From contig CAZZCG010000001.1 in the NCBI GenBank assembly GCA_964653145.1, positions 62,001 through 126,000 of the forward strand: DNA of 64,000 bases, read 5' to 3'. The translations under genes were made by a program, and so were the position numbers. Source of the DNA: Pseudocalidococcus sp964653145. Lineage in GTDB: Bacteria; Cyanobacteriota; Cyanobacteriia; Thermosynechococcales; Thermosynechococcaceae. The first letter of the stretch is position 1; each line of letters starts with the position of its first letter. Under the pieces are notes generated by a model that worked only from the letters and a program-made list of their open reading frames with translations, made no database searches and had not been told where the DNA came from. Of the stretch, positions 18,430-26,361 are shown piece after piece.

Positions 18430-18759
18430 ATGAACTACTCTAGTTGCCTTTATGCAGTGATCACCGGATTGACCCTGATGGGTGTGTCTTCGCTCGCACT
18501 TCCAAGCCGGGCCGAAACCTCCTGGACAACTCGTAATGCAACGCCCTTAATTGCCTACAATGTCGTGACGGATGCCTACAATACCTGTGCGCGGGAGTTA
18601 TCTCAGTACGGGGTGCGGGTCACAGGCCTGGAGAACTCCTATTCGGGTAAAGGCGGGGCAACAGTTATTGTGAGAGGGGTGAATGCTGGGGGCTATCCTG
18701 TCCGGGCTGAGTGTACCCTAACGATTCCGTCTCGCCAGTTAGATGTTCGCTATTTGTAG
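18430..18759 (+). CDS. Small secreted protein, function unknown
   Basis: 109 residues. Signal peptide at residues 1-28 (hydrophobic VITGLTLMGVSSLAL, cleavage likely after SRA). The mature part has two Cys (C53, C95), a potential disulfide, and ends in a beta-rich segment (YPVRAECTLTIPSRQLDVRYL). GGAG lies about 11 bases before the ATG. Isolated; no conserved neighbour. Not recognised as a named family. Confidence 0.65.
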   Translation: MNYSSCLYAVITGLTLMGVSSLALPSRAETSWTTRNATPLIAYNVVTDAYNTCARELSQYGVRVTGLENSYSGKGGATVIVRGVNAGGYPVRAECTLTIPSRQLDVRYL

Positions 18760-18998
18760 CTCTTAACGCTAAATAGAACTACTGAGGGGATTGGGTCTGG
18801 AGTTTACGCTCCCTCAGGTTGTGGACACAGAGGAAAACTTTTGTTTCTCGGCTCAGTCACCTCAGCTATCATCATTTCTGCCAAAACTAGGATGCTTTAC
18901 GCCACTGCTTGTTATGATTTTCAGTCTTTAGGTGTTTGATTCTTCAGCGAACTGACTATATTTTCTCATTTACAATTTTTTTAGAGTTTACGTCAATG

Positions 18999-19958
18999 CT
19001 AATTAGTGGGTTGATTTGGCTCTGGGAGGCTAGTTGTAATCTTTAATAGTTCGGTTAATGTACCACAGTAGGGCTCCAGGCCAAATTTTTGTGGATTCAC
19101 CACCTCGTCGTAACAAAAGTGTCGATATTGAATACAAAAGTAATCCCAGGCAGCCATTTGTAATCGAAACACCTTAATTAAGATATTTACCAACCACAAC
19201 TGTAACGGCACTCGAACAAAGATCCGCTGCCCCGCAAACTGACACATTTCCTGCAACATTTCCTGGACGGTCAGACGGGGATTGCCTAAGACTAAACGGT
19301 GGCCTGGATTGATCTCGGGGTGTTCAATCAGATAGGTAATGACCTGAGCAATGTCACGACCGTGGACAAAATGGAAACTGCCATCCACCTCAAAACACTT
19401 TGCTAACCAGAGCCAACGTAAGGCTTCACTTAATCCGCCAGTGATGTGGGAAAGGGGTTTACCACCACCGCCACCAAAGACCAAGGTTGGGAATAATTCA
19501 ACGATTCGATCCGCAATCCCCAAGGACTCTAACTGCTCTAAGCATTGATATTTTGAACGAATATAATCAGTCCCAATTGATCCGGCTTCTGGGAGCGGCT
19601 CGAGGGCGTGATTCAGGACGCTGGCAGTTGAAAAATAAAAGACTTTTTGACAAACTGCTGGATTCAGGGCATTAATTAGGGCGAGGGTTTGGCTGACATT
19701 AACCTGAAAAATTCCCTCTCCTCCCCACATGGTTGCGGTTAGGATTGCCACATTGATCGTCGGTAAAATTTCTGAGAGTGGTTCCAGGTTGAGCATATCC
19801 CCCTGAATCACCGTAATCCCAGGCCGAGCCGTGGTGTCAAGATTTAACTTCGCCGGGTTCCGCAGAAACAGAAACAGTTCATGATCCGTTTCTTTGATCA
19901 GACTTTCACAGATGTAATGTCCAATGCAGCCGCTGGCCCCGGTGACTAAAATCCGCAC
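18999..19958 (-). CDS. NAD-dependent epimerase/dehydratase family protein (extended SDR)
   Basis: 319 residues with a Rossmann N-terminus (RILVTGASGCIGHYICESL, the GxxGxxG motif at residues 7-13). The catalytic YxxxK is DYIRSKY at about residue 132, with a preceding FYFSTASV Ser. The C-terminal half is less typical and includes hydrophobic stretches (LWLVNILIKVFRLQMAAWDYF). It lies only 3 bases after hemE, so the two genes are probably one transcription unit. Extended SDRs near tetrapyrrole genes may act in chlorophyll metabolism, but the substrate is not inferable. Confidence 0.85.
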   Translation of the reverse strand: MRILVTGASGCIGHYICESLIKETDHELFLFLRNPAKLNLDTTARPGITVIQGDMLNLEPLSEILPTINVAILTATMWGGEGIFQVNVSQTLALINALNPAVCQKVFYFSTASVLNHALEPLPEAGSIGTDYIRSKYQCLEQLESLGIADRIVELFPTLVFGGGGGKPLSHITGGLSEALRWLWLAKCFEVDGSFHFVHGRDIAQVITYLIEHPEINPGHRLVLGNPRLTVQEMLQEMCQFAGQRIFVRVPLQLWLVNILIKVFRLQMAAWDYFCIQYRHFCYDEVVNPQKFGLEPYCGTLTELLKITTSLPEPNQPTN

Positions 19959-19961
19959 GGG

Positions 19962-21044
19962 TTAGTAACTCCCGGATTTGACCAAATCAAAGAGGTAAGC
20001 GACATTTTCTTCCGGCGTTTTTTGCAGAACCCCATGGCCCAGGTTGAAGATATATTTGGAGGCCCCGGCCTGGCGAATAATCTCTCCAACCCGTTCTTTG
20101 ATCACACTGGGGGAGGCAAACAGGGTCACCGGGTCTAAGTTGCCTTGAATTCCTACACTGGAGCCAAAGCGTTGCCGTACCGGGCCAATGTCCACTGTCC
20201 AATCTAGGCTGACAATATCTACACCACTGGCCGGCATCTTATCGAGAATTGCCCCACTGCCATTGATATACAAAATCATGGGCACATCCGGATAAACCGC
20301 TTTTACCCCCCGAACAACCCGCTGTTGATAGGGCAAGGCAAAGTTGGCATAATCCCGCTGACTAAGTTGCCCAGCCCAGGAGTCAAACAACTGCACCACC
20401 TGCGCCCCACAGTCGATTTGATAACAAAGATAGGCGGCAATGGCATCGGCCAGTTTCCCCAGGAATTGATGGAGTAAATCCGGTTCCTGATTGGCCATAG
20501 TTTTAATCACGATGTAGTCTTTGGAACTTTTCCCTTCCACGGCATAGGCGGCCAAGGTCCAAGGGGCCCCAGCAAACCCCAAGACGGTGGCTTTATCTCC
20601 AACCTCGTTTCTCAGGGTGGTCAGAATCGGCCGAATAAAGGGACAGGCGGCCTCTGGCTCAAGGGGTGTTAGGGCGTCCACCTGGGCCTGGGTGCGGATC
20701 GGCGGATCAATAATCGGGCCTTTGCTTTCAATGATGTCAAAGGGAATGCCCAGGCCGGGTAAGGGAGTCAAAATATCGGAAAACAGGATCACGCCATCAG
20801 GGGCAAAGGCACGGAAGGGTTGTAGGGAAATTTCAATGGCCAAATCCGCAATTTCAGAGCGATCTCGAAAGGATGGATATTTATCCCGCAAATCCCGGTA
20901 GATCTTCATGTAACGACCGGCCTGGCGCATCAACCAGATTGGGGGACGATCCAAAATTTCGCCTTGAGCCACCCGTAACAGATGCGGAAGTACCGCGCTA
21001 GTGGTCGTTGTCCCCACGTTTTTGATCCTTGAAATTTGGTGCAT
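19962..21044 (-). CDS. hemE: Uroporphyrinogen decarboxylase
   Basis: 360 residues. Decarboxylates uroporphyrinogen III to coproporphyrinogen III in the common haem/chlorophyll pathway. The signature RPPIWLMRQAGRY with its essential Arg residues is at about 35-47, DGVILFSDILTPL follows, then GFAGAPWTLAAYAVEG, and FNLGHGVLQKTPEENV near the C-terminus. The N-terminus has about 20 extra residues (MHQISRIKNVGTTTTSAVLP), so a start at the Val/Leu downstream cannot be excluded. Upstream of the extended SDR gene, 3-base gap. Confidence 0.97.
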   Translation of the reverse strand: MHQISRIKNVGTTTTSAVLPHLLRVAQGEILDRPPIWLMRQAGRYMKIYRDLRDKYPSFRDRSEIADLAIEISLQPFRAFAPDGVILFSDILTPLPGLGIPFDIIESKGPIIDPPIRTQAQVDALTPLEPEAACPFIRPILTTLRNEVGDKATVLGFAGAPWTLAAYAVEGKSSKDYIVIKTMANQEPDLLHQFLGKLADAIAAYLCYQIDCGAQVVQLFDSWAGQLSQRDYANFALPYQQRVVRGVKAVYPDVPMILYINGSGAILDKMPASGVDIVSLDWTVDIGPVRQRFGSSVGIQGNLDPVTLFASPSVIKERVGEIIRQAGASKYIFNLGHGVLQKTPEENVAYLFDLVKSGSY

Positions 21045-21255
21045 TTTCTAGTCTAAGCCAGGCCAGGCCCCCTGCAAAGTTAAGCTCCAGGGACGAGGCT
21101 ACTGTTGCTGAATGTTACTGAAGCTAAATCTCTTGATGGGCCTGGATTACCATGGAAGGCAAATGCTAGGACTTGCCGCCACAGAGCAGGATAACCGGAA
21201 TCCTGACTGTTTGAATCTATGAGTATGCCTAATTCACGGGAGCACTAACCAACCT

Positions 21256-21672
21256 ATGCAATCATCCACCTATTCCAGTTGGGCAGCTTTTGTTTTGGCT
21301 GTTGCCACGCTCCAGAATGTCCCAGCGGCTGCGGTCCAGACCCCCCAGACCCCGGAAACTCAGCCTCAGACCAATTCGTTAGAATCTCGGATGAGTCGGA
21401 TTCAGGCCCGGTTGTTAGCCAAAGCCAGTCAGGTGCCAAATTCAGAAGCGAGCTTCGTGGGGACGGGCTGGGGAGAAGGGGGTGCTGAGGCCGCCGGTGG
21501 GTTTGGTAATGTTCGCGGTGGAGGGGGATTTGGCAATGCCCGCGGTGGGGGTGGTTTTGCCAATAATCGCGGGGGGGGCGGGTTTGTGAATACCGTTGGC
21601 GGGGGCGGCTTTGCCAATGCTACTCCCTGGCGAAATGCTTGGACGGATGGCGGCGGGTTTGTCAATTGGTAA
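21256..21672 (+). CDS. grrA: GrrA-type glycine-rich cyclophane RiPP precursor 1 (Phe-rich)
   Basis: 138 residues. A hydrophobic signal-like stretch (about 8-26), a Pro/Gln/Thr linker, the leader motif NSLESRMSRIQARL (about 40-53), then a Gly-rich core from residue 82. The core holds seven aromatic-x-Asn units: F83, F92, F101, F110, F119, W125 and F135 each followed two residues later by Asn. Aromatic-x-Asn in Gly-rich repeats, with a nearby rSAM/SPASM enzyme, is the hallmark of GrrA/OscA precursors, in which the maturase crosslinks the aromatic ring to the Asn beta carbon to form three-residue cyclophanes. Modification is inferred. 45 bases separate it from a paralogue. Confidence 0.85.
   Translation: MQSSTYSSWAAFVLAVATLQNVPAAAVQTPQTPETQPQTNSLESRMSRIQARLLAKASQVPNSEASFVGTGWGEGGAEAAGGFGNVRGGGGFGNARGGGGFANNRGGGGFVNTVGGGGFANATPWRNAWTDGGGFVNW
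21499..21669 (+). repeat. Gly-rich F-x-N repeat region in precursor 1
   Basis: In-frame tandem repeat encoding about 9-residue units of the form R/V-GGGG-F-x-N. Five consecutive units have Phe, followed by a divergent unit PWRNAW and a final GGGFVNW. At DNA level the units share GGTGGxGGxGG-type runs, which makes the region prone to unit gain or loss by slippage. Confidence 0.85.
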
Positions 21673-21717
21673 GTTTGGACAATAGACTATGAGGTAAAGT
21701 TTTAGGCACTGACTAAA

Positions 21718-22158
21718 ATGCAGGGGTCACAAAAATTTGGTTGGGCGACATTTCTCATTACCTTAGCTGCCCTTGCTGCCGACAGTTCCTTAGGGTTGGC
21801 GGCCGTCACTGATCCGCCTGCAGACCCAGCGCCATCACCGCAGCAAAACCCCCTCGAGTCGCGGATGAACCGAATTGCCACAGAATTGCAAGCCCGAGCT
21901 GCCCAGCTTCCGGCCAATACGTTTGAGGGCTATCGCAGTGATTGGGGAGAGCCCATCTATCTTTCCCGCGGCTTTGGCAATGTCAATAACCGCGGTGGCT
22001 GGGTCAATAATCGTGGTGGCGGTTGGCGGAACGGCGGCGGTGGTTGGGTCAATACCCGTGGCCCCGGTTGGGTAAATGGGGGCGGTGGCACCTTTGCCAA
22101 TTGGAATAATCCCTGGCGTAATGGTTGGGGAGATGGCGGTGGCTTTTGGAATTGGTAA
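21718..22158 (+). CDS. grrA: GrrA-type glycine-rich cyclophane RiPP precursor 2 (Trp-rich)
   Basis: 146 residues, paralogous to the preceding gene: hydrophobic N-terminus (about 9-30), linker, shared leader motif NPLESRMNRIATEL (about 44-57), then a core from residue 85. It carries aromatic-x-Asn units at F86, W95, W103, W110, W118, F126, W129, W133 and F143, so Trp predominates where precursor 1 has Phe. Both end in Gly-Gly-Gly-Phe-x-Asn-Trp. No strong ribosome-binding site lies at the normal distance (a GAGGT is about 22 bases upstream), so translation may be coupled to precursor 1. Its identity as a substrate of the enzyme at 23338 is inferred. Confidence 0.85.
   Translation: MQGSQKFGWATFLITLAALAADSSLGLAAVTDPPADPAPSPQQNPLESRMNRIATELQARAAQLPANTFEGYRSDWGEPIYLSRGFGNVNNRGGWVNNRGGGWRNGGGGWVNTRGPGWVNGGGGTFANWNNPWRNGWGDGGGFWNW
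21970..22155 (+). repeat. Gly-rich W-x-N repeat region in precursor 2
   Basis: Tandem units of the type NRGG-W-V-N and GGGG-W-V-N, irregular in spacing (5 to 9 residues). Nine aromatic-x-Asn candidates, six of them Trp. Less regular than the repeat of precursor 1. Confidence 0.8.
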
Positions 22159-22192
22159 TAATTGCCTTAGAACAAGCAATTTTGAGATAAGA

Positions 22193-22264
22193 GTAAAAAT
22201 CCAACACAGACCAAAACCTAGTTTGACCGCGTTAGCACTATTGACCGCAGTAGCCTCAACCTAG
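22193..22264 (+). pseudogene. Possible relic of a third GrrA leader
   Basis: Directly after precursor 2 a frame reads V-KIQHRPKPSLTALALLTAVAST then TAG. It resembles the basic-plus-hydrophobic N-terminus of a precursor, but the first codon is GTA rather than a start and it stops before any Gly-rich core. It may be chance; the evidence is position and composition only. Confidence 0.2.
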
Positions 22265-22307
22265 AAGCAGCAGCAATTTAATAATTCCTTTGTTGCAGAT
22301 AAGGAAC

Positions 22308-22823
22308 TCAATTGGCTGAAAATTGCAAACTTAATACCCGATATTCCTCTTTCCAGTGAGTTATAACAAAATTTGGTAATGTGTTTTCTGATTCAATTTT
22401 TTGACCGTTCTGTTCAATACTCAAACCATAGGTCTCATAAGCAATACTGCTGCCAGAAAGAAGCTCTTGCTCGCCAGAATCAATTAATTTAGCTCCAACA
22501 AACTTGGATTGTTGAAATTGAATCTGCTTAGGGCCACCACTAACAGCCTGTTGAAATTGTCGAGATTGCTCTTCTTCTTCCTCAGGCCTAATAACTTGAC
22601 CAATATAGCTGCTATTAGCTTCAAATGGTTTCAAATCATACTCGTCAATCATAATCTCAGCTGGGGTGATAGTTAGTGCCTCAAAGTCTTCTTGTTCATT
22701 ATTTTTGATTGCTTCAAAGGCTAGTTTCAACAGCCCCTGCTGTGTTTTGGGAGAGTCTCCAGCACAGCTAATTAATACTAATGCCATGGAGAAGGCAGGA
22801 AGAAAAACAGATAGAATTTTCAT
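22308..22823 (-). CDS. Putative lipoprotein inside the RiPP locus, function unknown
   Basis: 171 residues. N-terminal signal with lipobox LISC (Cys20), then GDSPKTQQG; an acidic, Gln-rich middle (RPEEEEEQSRQFQQ) and a C-terminal beta-rich part ending HWKEEYRVLSLQFSAN. It is clearly AT-richer than the flanking genes and runs opposite to both the precursors and the maturase. It could be a passenger acquired by transfer or part of the RiPP locus, for example at the envelope. No family recognised, and it does not look like the GrrP substrate-binding protein found in some GRR loci. Confidence 0.6.
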   Translation of the reverse strand: MKILSVFLPAFSMALVLISCAGDSPKTQQGLLKLAFEAIKNNEQEDFEALTITPAEIMIDEYDLKPFEANSSYIGQVIRPEEEEEQSRQFQQAVSGGPKQIQFQQSKFVGAKLIDSGEQELLSGSSIAYETYGLSIEQNGQKIESENTLPNFVITHWKEEYRVLSLQFSAN

Positions 22824-23337
22824 CGGAAATCCTTAAATCCTTTATATTTTTTCATGATTTCGGTGTTTTAGCAGGCTTTCTCCTCTATACGAGGTCCGAT
22901 AACGTTCACTATCTTATTATCTAACTTTGATAAACAAGTTAATCAGTTTTTATGGCAGGCTTGCTGACAGATAAAGAATGGAGTAAAGCATATTGAGATA
23001 GGGGGTAAAAAGGATACATTTATACATAATCTTAGTGTGTTCTGCACCACCTATTGCAAGGAATGCTTAGTGATACTAGGGAAAATTTTGAAGATTTACT
23101 AATGCTTAAGGTGTTTTCCCTAAGTTCAAAAACAATACTATAGAATGATGTTTTGGAGAGATGGAGATTTTACCAGTAGGATGGCGAAGTAGGTTGCGAG
23201 ACAGTCATCACCAGTTTTGTCGGAAAATTTGGATGACATTATATCTGGGTTATATCCGGTCGGTAAGATTCACATAAGATAAGTTGTTTTTTTGATACTT
23301 ATACATCGTTAGTTTGTTGTTTAGAGAGGAGATTTTT
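22824..23337. other. AT-rich intergenic region upstream of the maturase, 514 bases
   Basis: Divergent promoter region for the lipoprotein (minus) and the radical SAM gene (plus). A 38-codon ATG frame lies at 23161-23277 on the plus strand without recognisable similarity; GGAGAG directly precedes it but at too short a spacing. I see no Gly-rich core, tRNA or hairpin-T-run terminator that I can support. Confidence 0.4.
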
Positions 23338-24516
23338 ATGATGACTTTGATGGACTCAGAGATTCAGAAATTTGGCCCTTTGCGGCTGTTGATCTTACAA
23401 CCGACATCATTTTGCAATTTGAATTGTGACTATTGCTATCTCCCGGAACGGCATCTCAGAAATCGGATGTCCTTGGATGTAATTGAACCGATTTTTAAGC
23501 AGGTTTTTACTAGCCCATTTGTTCAAGAGCACTTCACCATTTGTTGGCACGCGGGTGAGCCCTTAGCCGTTCCAGTGGAGTTTTATACCCAGGCCTTTGA
23601 GTTAATCCAAAAAGCCAGTGATGACTACAATCAGCAGGGGGTTTGTTTTAATCTTTCCTTTCAAACCAATGCTATTTTCATCAACCCGCAGTGGTGTGAA
23701 CTCTTTCAACGCTATCCGGTACATGTGGGTGTGAGTATTGACGGGCCCGGGTGGATTCATGACCAACATCGGAAAACCCGCACGGGTTTGGGAAGCCATC
23801 AGGGGACAATGCAGGGCATCAAATGCTTACAGGACCACGGTATTAATCCCTCAGTGATTTGTGTTTTAACCGCGGATTCCCTGAATTATCCCGATGAGAT
23901 GTTTGCCTTTTTCCAAGAGCATCACCTTTGGGATGTGGGTTTCAATATGGAAGAAAAGGAAGGGGTTCACGAAAAATCTTCCCTAGACCAGGCCGGGATG
24001 GAGGACAAATATCGAGCCTTCATGCAGCGGTTTTGGGAGTTGGTCAGTCAAACCCAGGGGGAATTTAAAGTCCGGGAATTTGAGTCCATTTGTAACTTGA
24101 TCTACACCGGCGACCGCCTACATCAAACCGATATGAATCATCCCTTTGTGATCATTAGTGTGGATCATCAGGGTAACTTTTCCACCTTTGACCCGGAATT
24201 ATTAGCGGTTAAAACTGAACCCTACGGCGACTTTATCTTTGGTAATGTTCTACACCAGAGTTTTCTCCAGGCCTGGGAGACGCCAAAGTTCCAGCAAATT
24301 TATCAGGATCTGCAAGCCGGAGTTAAATCATGCCAGCAAACCTGTGATTATTTTGGCCTCTGTGGTGGGGGCGCAGGTAGTAATAAGTATTGGGAAAATG
24401 GAACGTTTAATTGTACGGAAACCCAGGCCTGTCGTTATCGGATTAAAGCCATTGCCGACTTGGTTATTGCCGATATGGAAGTCAAACTGGGTCTGGAGCC
24501 ACTGGTGATGGGTTGA
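23338..24516 (+). CDS. grrM: Radical SAM/SPASM cyclophane-forming maturase, GrrM/OscB type
   Basis: 392 residues from ATG 23338, with AGAGAGGAG placed about 8 bases upstream; an upstream in-frame ATG at 23314 lacks this. The SAM-binding 4Fe-4S motif CNLNCDYC gives C26, C30 and C33; HAGEPL is the GGEP-like segment. The SPASM region near the C-terminus, CQQTCDYFGLCGGG then NCTETQAC, supplies ligands for auxiliary clusters. Sequence such as PLRLLILQPTSFCNLNCDYC and the preceding Gly-rich precursors point to the GRRM family. Predicted role: crosslink aromatic and Asn residues in the two precursors. The locus lacks an evident exporter or protease. Confidence 0.88.
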   Translation: MMTLMDSEIQKFGPLRLLILQPTSFCNLNCDYCYLPERHLRNRMSLDVIEPIFKQVFTSPFVQEHFTICWHAGEPLAVPVEFYTQAFELIQKASDDYNQQGVCFNLSFQTNAIFINPQWCELFQRYPVHVGVSIDGPGWIHDQHRKTRTGLGSHQGTMQGIKCLQDHGINPSVICVLTADSLNYPDEMFAFFQEHHLWDVGFNMEEKEGVHEKSSLDQAGMEDKYRAFMQRFWELVSQTQGEFKVREFESICNLIYTGDRLHQTDMNHPFVIISVDHQGNFSTFDPELLAVKTEPYGDFIFGNVLHQSFLQAWETPKFQQIYQDLQAGVKSCQQTCDYFGLCGGGAGSNKYWENGTFNCTETQACRYRIKAIADLVIADMEVKLGLEPLVMG

Positions 24517-24598
24517 GGGGCAAATTTTGCAAACTTTCGGATCGGTTCTTAGCAATTTAAGCTATTCTGCCTGATAGTCTTGGGGCGGTCAGATCAAT

Positions 24599-25393
24599 AT
24601 GTTCTTTTTCGGTATTATTCTCATCATTGCGGCGGTCGTTTTATTTTTTGTTCAGCGTCATTACCGCCTGAAGTTAAGAAGTTTAAAACTTGCCAATACC
24701 GTCACCACCGCTGGTATTAAACGCTTGGCCGCCGATGTTGCCGCAGAAATTGGGGGTGGGAGCCTACGGGAATACATCAAGGTCTATGGACGAGTTAAGG
24801 CCGATCAACCTCTAACGTCAGAACTAAAACAAATCCCCTGTGTCTATTACTCCATGTCTGTAACTCGGGAATACGAAGTTCGGGTTCGCTCTGAAGACAG
24901 TGAAGGCCGGACAGAATGGCGCACTGAACGACGCTCCGATACCATCAGCAGCAATACCCAATCCACCCCCTTCTGTGTTCAAGATGCCCAGGGTGAGGTC
25001 TGGATTAATCCCATGGATGCGGGGGTTGAAACCGTCCAAGTTCTGGATGAATTTCGCCCGGAGGCCAACAATAACCGCCTGAGCTTTGGGAATTTTTCCT
25101 TCAATTTGGATGTGTCTTTTGGCGATTCGGGCGGGAAAACCTTGGGGTATCGGTATAAGGAATCAATTTTGCCCTTAGATCGCCAGATTCTTGTGGTTGG
25201 GGAAGCTAGCGATCAAACTGGAAGGGTGGAAATTGGCAAACCCCAGGAAAAGGGACGCAAGTTTTTCATCTCCCTCAAGTCTGAAGACACCTTAACCAGC
25301 CACACTAAAGACACCATTCTTTACACCACCTGGGGCGCCATAGGTTGCGGCATTCTCGGATTCATTCTGTTGGTGGCTGGATTATTCACTTAG
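24599..25393 (+). CDS. GIDE-domain (MULAN-like) membrane protein
   Basis: 264 residues. An N-terminal transmembrane helix (residues 2-20) and a C-terminal one (about 242-262) flank a soluble domain. SLREYIKVYGRVKADQPLTS and IPCVYYSMSVTREYE followed by WRTERRSDTISSNTQSTPF fit the GIDE/BAM fold that in eukaryotic MUL1 lies between two membrane helices. Bacterial members lack the RING finger, as here, so ubiquitin ligase activity is not implied. Role unknown; it is 82 bases after grrM and may be unrelated. Confidence 0.75.
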   Translation: MFFFGIILIIAAVVLFFVQRHYRLKLRSLKLANTVTTAGIKRLAADVAAEIGGGSLREYIKVYGRVKADQPLTSELKQIPCVYYSMSVTREYEVRVRSEDSEGRTEWRTERRSDTISSNTQSTPFCVQDAQGEVWINPMDAGVETVQVLDEFRPEANNNRLSFGNFSFNLDVSFGDSGGKTLGYRYKESILPLDRQILVVGEASDQTGRVEIGKPQEKGRKFFISLKSEDTLTSHTKDTILYTTWGAIGCGILGFILLVAGLFT

Positions 25394-25531
25394 TGCCCAG
25401 CTATGCCAAAGGCCAAGGCAACCACTGACCTATTTTTTTCCCGTCTTTAACATTGGCTCAAACATCATCCCTGCGGCTGAAATTTCTCCCTCACTCAACT
25501 GTCCATTCCCCAAACTTGCTAAGATAGGTAT

Positions 25532-25625
25532 GGCTCGGAACCATGCGATGACAACGCCTAAACCTTGTCAGGCCCGGAAGGGAGCAGCAATACGGGATGC
25601 TTGTGATAGGCGTGGCCTCCGGGTC
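25532..25625 (+). ncRNA. ffs: Signal recognition particle RNA (bacterial small type)
   Basis: About 94 nt. The universally conserved apical segment is visible: TTGTCAGGCCCGGAAGGGAG and the following CAGCA (25564-25588), which binds Ffh. The ends pair well: GGCTCGGA at 25532-25539 against TCCGGGTC at 25618-25625, and ACGCCT pairs with AGGCGT inside. A short T-rich run (ATTTTT) follows the 3' end and may serve in termination. Boundaries are from pairing, so plus or minus a few bases. Lies 50 bases before hisIE. Confidence 0.93.
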
Positions 25626-25675
25626 ATTTTTGTGGCATCCATTCCCTAACCCTGGCGATTTCAATCCAACTAATT

Positions 25676-26329
25676 TTGACCCCACCTGCCCTTAGCCTTC
25701 CCATTCATGCCATTCGTTTTGATGAACGCGGCCTGGTGCCGGCCATTGTCCAAGACTATCTGGATGGTACGGTGCTGATGCTGGCCTGGATGAATGTTGA
25801 GTCTCTGGAAAAAACAATTTCCACCGGACGCACTTGGTTTTGGAGCCGCTCCCGCCAAGAACTCTGGCCTAAGGGGGAAACATCTGGCCATGTGCAGTGG
25901 GTTAAGGCTTTGCGCTACGACTGTGATAGTGATGCGATTCTAGTGACCGTAGAACAGGTGGGAGACATTGCCTGTCATACCGGCGAGCGCAGTTGTTTTC
26001 ACCAGGTCACAGATCACGAAACTCAAGCGCCGAAAATTCTTCCCCCCCCGGCAGACATGCTATCCCAGGTCTTTGAGGTGATCCAGGCCCGTCAACGTCA
26101 ACCTCAGGAAAAATCCTACACTAGCTCACTGCTCCAGGCCGGAGATAACAAAATTCTCAAAAAAATTGGTGAAGAAGCTGCCGAAGTCGTCATGGCCTGC
26201 AAGGATGATCAACCCGATGCCATTGCCAGTGAAGTGGCCGACCTGTTCTACCATGCCCTTGTTGCCCTCGCCCATCACCAGGTTAGTTTAAGACAGGTGT
26301 ATGAGGTTCTCGCCGCCCGCCGCCAGTAA
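25676..26329 (+). CDS. hisI: Bifunctional phosphoribosyl-AMP cyclohydrolase / phosphoribosyl-ATP pyrophosphatase
   Basis: 217 residues, the HisIE fusion for steps 2 and 3 of histidine synthesis. HisI domain (about 10-115): VPAIVQDYLDGTVLMLAWMN, SGHVQWVKALRYDCDSDA with metal-binding Asp/Cys, and GDIACHTGERSCFH. HisE domain (about 125-215): QAGDNKILKKIGEEAAEVVMACK and ASEVADLFYHALV with metal-binding Glu/Asp. The only start in a plausible position is TTG at 25676; the next candidates lie inside the domain. Confidence 0.95.
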   Translation: MTPPALSLPIHAIRFDERGLVPAIVQDYLDGTVLMLAWMNVESLEKTISTGRTWFWSRSRQELWPKGETSGHVQWVKALRYDCDSDAILVTVEQVGDIACHTGERSCFHQVTDHETQAPKILPPPADMLSQVFEVIQARQRQPQEKSYTSSLLQAGDNKILKKIGEEAAEVVMACKDDQPDAIASEVADLFYHALVALAHHQVSLRQVYEVLAARRQ

Positions 26330-26361
26330 CCCATTCCCCATTTCTTCCTGAGGGCAGTTCC

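Noticed and set aside
21429..22179. Long minus-strand open frames opposite the precursors
   Set aside because: They are antisense shadows produced by the Gly-rich (GGN) repeats, giving Pro-rich nonsense.
23161..23277. 38-codon ATG frame upstream of the GrrM gene
   Set aside because: GGAGAG is only a couple of bases before ATG, and the sequence has no Gly-rich core or leader features.
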